From contig NZ_QJHL01000002.1 in assembly GCF_003202405.1 (NCBI RefSeq), positions 682,001 to 746,000 of the forward strand: 64,000 nucleotides of DNA, given 5' to 3'. The DNA comes from Flavobacterium hydrophilum (GTDB lineage: Bacteria; Bacteroidota; Bacteroidia; Flavobacteriales; Flavobacteriaceae). The translations under genes and the position numbers were made by a program. Below the pieces are notes generated by a model that saw only the letters and a list, made by a program, of their open reading frames with translations, was not told the DNA's origin and did no database searches. Shown here one piece after another: positions 60,354 to 64,000 of the stretch; position 1 is the stretch's first letter, and every line of letters starts with the position of its first letter.

Positions 60354-62504
60354 ATGAAAACTTTTTTAAAAAGTACTGAGGTACTAAGTTACAAAGGTTC
60401 TAAGTTGAACCAAAAGTCTATTTTCTTTATTCTATTCTCTTTATTCTATTCTCTATTCTCTACTGCACAAGAGCAGGATTCAACCAAAGTTAATCAGCTG
60501 GATAATGTATTGGTTTCAGCAGTTCGTGTTACTACAAAAACACCCGTGAGTTTTAGCAATATGGATAAAAAGGAAATCAAATACAGAAATTTAGGTCAGG
60601 ATATTCCAATTTTAATGAATTACCTTCCATCAGTCGTAACCACTTCTGATGCCGGAAACGGAATGGGCTATACAGGAATCCGTGTTCGCGGAAGCGATGC
60701 AACTAGGGTAAATGTTACCATAAACGGAATTCCGTATAATGATGCCGAAAGTCAGGGGACCTTTTGGGTAAACATGCCAGATTTTGCTTCTTCGGTAGAA
60801 AGCCTGCAATTACAGCGTGGTGTAGGAACGTCAACCAACGGTTCCGGTGCTTTTGGTGCCAGTCTGAATATGCTGACAGATAATTATGCTTCAAAAGCAA
60901 ATGGTGAAATTTCGAGCTCTTATGGGACTTTCAATTCGAATAAAAATACGGTTAAATTCAGTACTGGTCTTTTAAACGACCATTTTGAACTGGCCGGACG
61001 TTTGTCTACAATGAAATCAGACGGTTATGTAGACCGGGCAAGTTCTGATTTGAAATCTTATTTTCTTCAGGGAACCTATGTTGGGAAAACCACTTTAATT
61101 AAAGCATTGGTTTTTGGTGGAACACAGAAAACGTATCAATCCTGGAACGGAATTGATGCTGAGAAATTAAATGATGACCGTCAATACAATTCTGCAGGTG
61201 AATATACAGATGAAGCAGGAAAAACCCGCTATTACGATAATGAAACTGATAATTACAATCAGGATCATTATCAGTTGCACTGGAGTGAATCATTTTCTGA
61301 TAAGTGGAGTACGAATTTAGCTTTTCATTATACGAAAGGAAAAGGTTATTACGAAAATTATAAACAAGATGCTGATATGGCCGATTATGGTTTGCTTCCT
61401 GTTGATGCGGTAAATACAACTGATTTAGTGCGTCAAAAATGGTTGGACAATGATTTCTACGGAACTACTTTTTCTGCAAAATATAAAGATCAAAAACTGG
61501 ATGTGATTTTAGGTGGAGGCTGGAATAAATACGAAGGTGATCATTTCGGAAAAGTAATCTGGGCAAGATATGCATCACAGTCAGAATTAGGCGACCATTA
61601 TTACGATGATTTTTCGACTAAAACTGATGGAAATATTTTTGTAAAAGCCAATTATCAGATAATGGATAAATTAAGTTTTTATGGCGATTTGCAATACCGA
61701 AATGTGAATTATACAGCCAATAGTTGGGAAACCGGTGTGGTAGATGATACTTTTGATTTTTTTAATCCAAAAGCAGGTTTAAACTTTGAAATCAATCAAA
61801 AAAGCACACTGTATTTTTCATATGCCCGTGCCAATCGTGAACCAAACAGAACCGATTATGAAGGAGGAAATGTAAAGCCTGAAAAATTAAATGATTTTGA
61901 ATTAGGATGGAGATTTAACTCTGAGAAATTTCAACTGACTACGAACTTGTATTATATGGGATACAAAGATCAATTGATTTTAACGGGAACCTTAGACGAT
62001 GTCGGAAATCCAATTCGCTCAAACACAGACAAGAGTTATCGTTTAGGTTTTGAAGCCGATGCAACAATTAAACTTTCTGATAAATTTATTATTAGACCAA
62101 ACTTCACCTTAAGTAGTAATAAAAATGTCGATTTGGATGTTGAAGGTCAAAACTACGGTACAACTAATATTGCCTATTCACCTTCTGTTATTGCCGGAAA
62201 CATAATCGTGTTCAGCCCGATTCAGGATTTGCATATTTCGTTATTACAAAAATATGTAGGAGAGCAATACATGAACAATATCGAATTACCATCAGCAAAA
62301 CTGGCAGATTATTTTGTAAACGATTTGAATGTTTCTTTTGAAATTAAGCCAAAATCCGTATTCAAATCAATAACGATTACAGGATTGGTTAATAATATTT
62401 TAGATAAAAAATATGTTTCAAACGGAGCAATGTGGGATATTTATCCTTACTATTATCCTCAGGCAGGAATCAATTTATTAGCAGGACTAACATTGAAATT
62501 TTAG
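60354..62504 (+). CDS. TPP-riboswitch-controlled TonB-dependent receptor
   Basis: This 716-residue outer-membrane receptor has a signal region ending in LFSTA-Q, a plug domain (NMDKKEIKYRNLGQDIPILMNYLPSVV, GIRVRGSDATRVNVTINGIPYNDAESQGTFW) and a beta-barrel that ends ...GINLLAGLTLKF with the usual terminal aromatic. The TPP riboswitch upstream implies thiamine or a thiamine precursor as ligand. Its first ~18 codons read through text (AGTACTGAGGTACTAAG, GGTTCTAAG) that looks like a Flavobacterium spacer repeat. No TonB box stands out near QEQDSTK. Confidence 0.92.
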   Translation: MKTFLKSTEVLSYKGSKLNQKSIFFILFSLFYSLFSTAQEQDSTKVNQLDNVLVSAVRVTTKTPVSFSNMDKKEIKYRNLGQDIPILMNYLPSVVTTSDAGNGMGYTGIRVRGSDATRVNVTINGIPYNDAESQGTFWVNMPDFASSVESLQLQRGVGTSTNGSGAFGASLNMLTDNYASKANGEISSSYGTFNSNKNTVKFSTGLLNDHFELAGRLSTMKSDGYVDRASSDLKSYFLQGTYVGKTTLIKALVFGGTQKTYQSWNGIDAEKLNDDRQYNSAGEYTDEAGKTRYYDNETDNYNQDHYQLHWSESFSDKWSTNLAFHYTKGKGYYENYKQDADMADYGLLPVDAVNTTDLVRQKWLDNDFYGTTFSAKYKDQKLDVILGGGWNKYEGDHFGKVIWARYASQSELGDHYYDDFSTKTDGNIFVKANYQIMDKLSFYGDLQYRNVNYTANSWETGVVDDTFDFFNPKAGLNFEINQKSTLYFSYARANREPNRTDYEGGNVKPEKLNDFELGWRFNSEKFQLTTNLYYMGYKDQLILTGTLDDVGNPIRSNTDKSYRLGFEADATIKLSDKFIIRPNFTLSSNKNVDLDVEGQNYGTTNIAYSPSVIAGNIIVFSPIQDLHISLLQKYVGEQYMNNIELPSAKLADYFVNDLNVSFEIKPKSVFKSITITGLVNNILDKKYVSNGAMWDIYPYYYPQAGINLLAGLTLKF

Positions 62505-62519
62505 GGACATACCTGCAAA

Positions 62520-62560
62520 AAAACAAAGCCTGAAAATTTAAAACTTTCAGGCTTTGTTTT
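62520..62560. terminator. Bidirectional terminator after the receptor gene
   Basis: ACAAAGCCTGAAA pairs with TTTCAGGCTTTGT with A and T runs outside; it also overlaps the stop codon of the convergent lipoprotein gene. Confidence 0.9.
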
Positions 62561-62973
62561 TAGTTATAGACGTGAATCACAGTTCCACTTACTTCAACAC
62601 GATATTGTTTTAAGGGATATTCTTTTCCTCCTTGACCAGTAAATAAACTATATTGTGCATCATCACAAGAGCAAACGGCATTAATACCATCAATAGTCAT
62701 AGCAGTGCAAGAAGTTAATGCCTGATTAGGACATGCTGCATCAAAAGCATTATAACCGCTTCCTGCATTAAAAATGATAACGCCTTTAGCGCCATAACCG
62801 GAAATAATAACGCCGTTACTTACATACTTCAGATTAGAGTAAGCCGGTAAATTCATATCTATACTGAAATTCACAGTATAATTTGGGATGTAAGGGTTTT
62901 TGTTATTTATATCGTTATCACTGCACGAAAAAAGTACAGAAATAAAAAGTATTAAAAGCCAGATTTTTTTCAT
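62560..62973 (-). CDS. Degenerate Rieske-like lipoprotein
   Basis: This 137-residue lipoprotein (signal ending in LFSCSD) has the C-terminal pattern of a Rieske domain: FDAACPNQALTSC, AVCSCDDAQYSLFTGQG and LKQYRVEVSGTVIHVYN. The cysteines remain but both cluster histidines (CxH and CxxH) are replaced, so it should not hold a normal [2Fe-2S] Rieske cluster. Related proteins occur in other Flavobacteria as hypothetical proteins. Its stop lies in the shared terminator. Function unknown. Confidence 0.75.
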   Translation of the reverse strand: MKKIWLLILFISVLFSCSDNDINNKNPYIPNYTVNFSIDMNLPAYSNLKYVSNGVIISGYGAKGVIIFNAGSGYNAFDAACPNQALTSCTAMTIDGINAVCSCDDAQYSLFTGQGGKEYPLKQYRVEVSGTVIHVYN

Positions 62974-62995
62974 TTTTTAAAGGTAATTAGTGAAA

Positions 62996-63003
62996 CAAAA
63001 ATA
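62996..63003 (-). promoter_or_regulatory. Rieske-like gene promoter -7 box
   Basis: The minus strand reads TATTTTTG (TAnnTTTG), 23 bases upstream of the ATG at 62973. Confidence 0.55.
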
Positions 63004-63064
63004 ATTTATTTGATTATGAATTTTATATGATTAACATATAATTATGTACTATAAAAAATAATAC

Positions 63065-63072
63065 TATATTTG
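63065..63072 (+). promoter_or_regulatory. greA promoter -7 box
   Basis: TATATTTG matches TAnnTTTG. Transcription should start near 63076, a few bases before the hairpin at 63080-63105. Confidence 0.65.
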
Positions 63073-63079
63073 TAATAAG

Positions 63080-63105
63080 AAAATCCCGTCCCGATGGGAT
63101 TTTTT
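63080..63105 (+). terminator. Terminator-like hairpin in the greA leader
   Basis: AAAATCCC and GGGATTTT pair across an 8-base loop and are followed by T residues. No plus-strand gene ends before it, since the receptor gene has its own terminator, so it lies inside the greA leader and may act as an attenuator or yield a tiny RNA. Confidence 0.65.
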
Positions 63106-63128
63106 GTATTTATATAAACGATGAAGTT

Positions 63129-63605
63129 ATGAGTAAAGTATCTTATTATACAGCAGAAGGATTAAAAAAATTAAAAGAGGAGTTGGAGCACTTAAAAAGT
63201 GTAATGCGTCCAAAGGCATCTGCGGATATAGCTGAAGCAAGAGATAAGGGTGATTTATCTGAAAATGCCGAATATGATGCTGCAAAAGAAGCACAGGGTT
63301 TATTAGAAATGAGAATTTCTAAATTAGAAGAAGTATATTCTAATGCCAGATTAATTGATGAATCACAATTAGATGTTTCAAAAGCATTGGTATTATCTAA
63401 CGTTAAAATCAAAAACCAAAGCAACGGAATGGAAATGAAATATACACTTGTTGCAGAAAGTGAAGCAGATCTAAAAACCGGAAAAATTTCGGTAACTTCT
63501 CCTATCGGAAAAGGCTTGCTTGGAAAATCTGTTGGGGAAGTAGCTGAAATTACCGTACCGAATGGCGTTTTAAAATTTGAAATTCTGGAGATTTCCAGAG
63601 ACTAA
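63129..63605 (+). CDS. greA: Transcription elongation factor GreA
   Basis: This 158-residue factor rescues backtracked RNA polymerase by stimulating transcript cleavage. The N-terminal coiled coil (~1-75) carries RDKGDLSENAEYDAAKEAQ, with the acidic tip that coordinates Mg in the active site; the C-terminal FKBP-like domain contains TSPIGKGLLGKSVGEVAEI. A terminator-like hairpin occupies its short leader. It is followed by a HIT gene, a common arrangement in Bacteroidota. Confidence 0.96.
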   Translation: MSKVSYYTAEGLKKLKEELEHLKSVMRPKASADIAEARDKGDLSENAEYDAAKEAQGLLEMRISKLEEVYSNARLIDESQLDVSKALVLSNVKIKNQSNGMEMKYTLVAESEADLKTGKISVTSPIGKGLLGKSVGEVAEITVPNGVLKFEILEISRD

Positions 63606-63678
63606 TATTTTTCGGTTTATCGTTGAACCGTTAAATCGGTTAAACGATTCAACAATTAAACGATTTAACAAATAAACA

Positions 63679-64000
63679 ATGAGTTCTATATTTACCAAAA
63701 TAGTAAACGGAGAAATTCCTGCCTATAAAATTGCCGAAGATGATCATTTTTTAGCTTTTTTAGATGTAAATCCAAATGCTAAAGGACATACACTATGTAT
63801 TCCAAAAAAGGAAATCGATAAGATTTTTGATATGGATGATGAACTGTATTTGGGATTGATGAAATTTTCTAAAAAGATTGCAATAGCTTTAGAAAAAACA
63901 GTTCCCTGCAAAAGAATTGGCATGGCAGTTGTTGGTTTAGAAGTTCCTCATGCGCATGTACATCTGATTCCGTTAAATGAAATGGATGAAATGCGTTTTC
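63679..64000 (+). CDS. HIT family hydrolase, N-terminal part
   Basis: The gene starts at the ATG 63679 (MSSIFTKIVNGEIPAYKI) and is cut by the window end after 107 codons. The histidine triad HAHVH is present near residue 97, the nucleotide-binding and catalytic motif of the HINT/HIT group of purine nucleotide hydrolases. LDVNPNAKGHTLCIPKKEI is also typical. Short reiterated 'cgatttaac' words fill the 70 bases between it and greA. Confidence 0.92.
   Translation, partial: MSSIFTKIVNGEIPAYKIAEDDHFLAFLDVNPNAKGHTLCIPKKEIDKIFDMDDELYLGLMKFSKKIAIALEKTVPCKRIGMAVVGLEVPHAHVHLIPLNEMDEMRF

Overview
The window is a piece of a low-GC Bacteroidota chromosome, almost certainly a Flavobacterium of the F. johnsoniae type. 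The evidence is the set of gliding and type IX secretion genes (gldD, gldE, gldJ, porU, porV), the repeated promoter motif TAnnTTTG (sometimes with TTG 19-21 bases upstream), the near absence of Shine-Dalgarno sequences, many Bacteroidota lipoprotein signals (SC, GC or FSC boxes) and the gene order mutY-ssb-gldE-gldD. It is ordinary housekeeping chromosome. No prophage, transposase, CRISPR array, rRNA or tRNA was seen.

Layout. 0-2.8 kb: start of dxs (cut by the window edge), two tandem TonB_C-like proteins, tadA. 3-11.3 kb: alpha-2-macroglobulin and penicillin-binding protein 1C, a classical pair. 11.6-17.4 kb: rng, a 30-residue basic peptide and an HU protein on the minus strand, diverging from mutY, ssb, gldE and gldD. 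17.5-24 kb: a VOC protein, a metal-binding lipoprotein, an EamA exporter, two paired M16 peptidases, rplU-rpmA. 24.3-33.2 kb: AsmA, MiaE-type hydroxylase, a glycosyltransferase, three lipoproteins (beta-helix, unknown, FISUMP), an AraC regulator broken by a -1 frameshift, an AhpD-like protein. 33.7-38.9 kb: M1 aminopeptidase, pyruvate dehydrogenase E2 and E1-alpha, cytidine deaminase. 39-47.4 kb: porV, porU, gldJ, murF. 47.4-50.6 kb: a small alkylation-repair group (stand-alone Ada zinc domain, AlkB, a second 2OG-Fe(II) oxygenase, AraC-methyltransferase) set among MITE-like repeats. 50.7-56.1 kb: two secreted unknowns, ahcY, a phosphopantetheinyl transferase, and a Crp/Fnr regulator followed by a tiny membrane protein and a group III truncated globin. 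56.2-62.5 kb: PcrB-type prenyltransferase, a PnuC-type transporter, a NadR-like kinase fused to DUF4301, ArfB, and a TPP riboswitch driving a TonB-dependent receptor. 62.5-64 kb: a degenerate Rieske-like lipoprotein, greA with a terminator-like leader hairpin, and a HIT protein cut by the window end.

The strongest non-coding signals are four copies of an ~85-base element whose variable hairpin and flanking helix change together between copies (a structured RNA family, perhaps Rfam Flavo-1), a 20-base near-perfect palindrome centred about 41.5 bases upstream of the inferred start of the membrane protein-globin operon, and a classic slippery heptamer exactly at the AraC frameshift. Several genes start with GTG or TTG, and several lie very close to their promoter (tadA may be leaderless).
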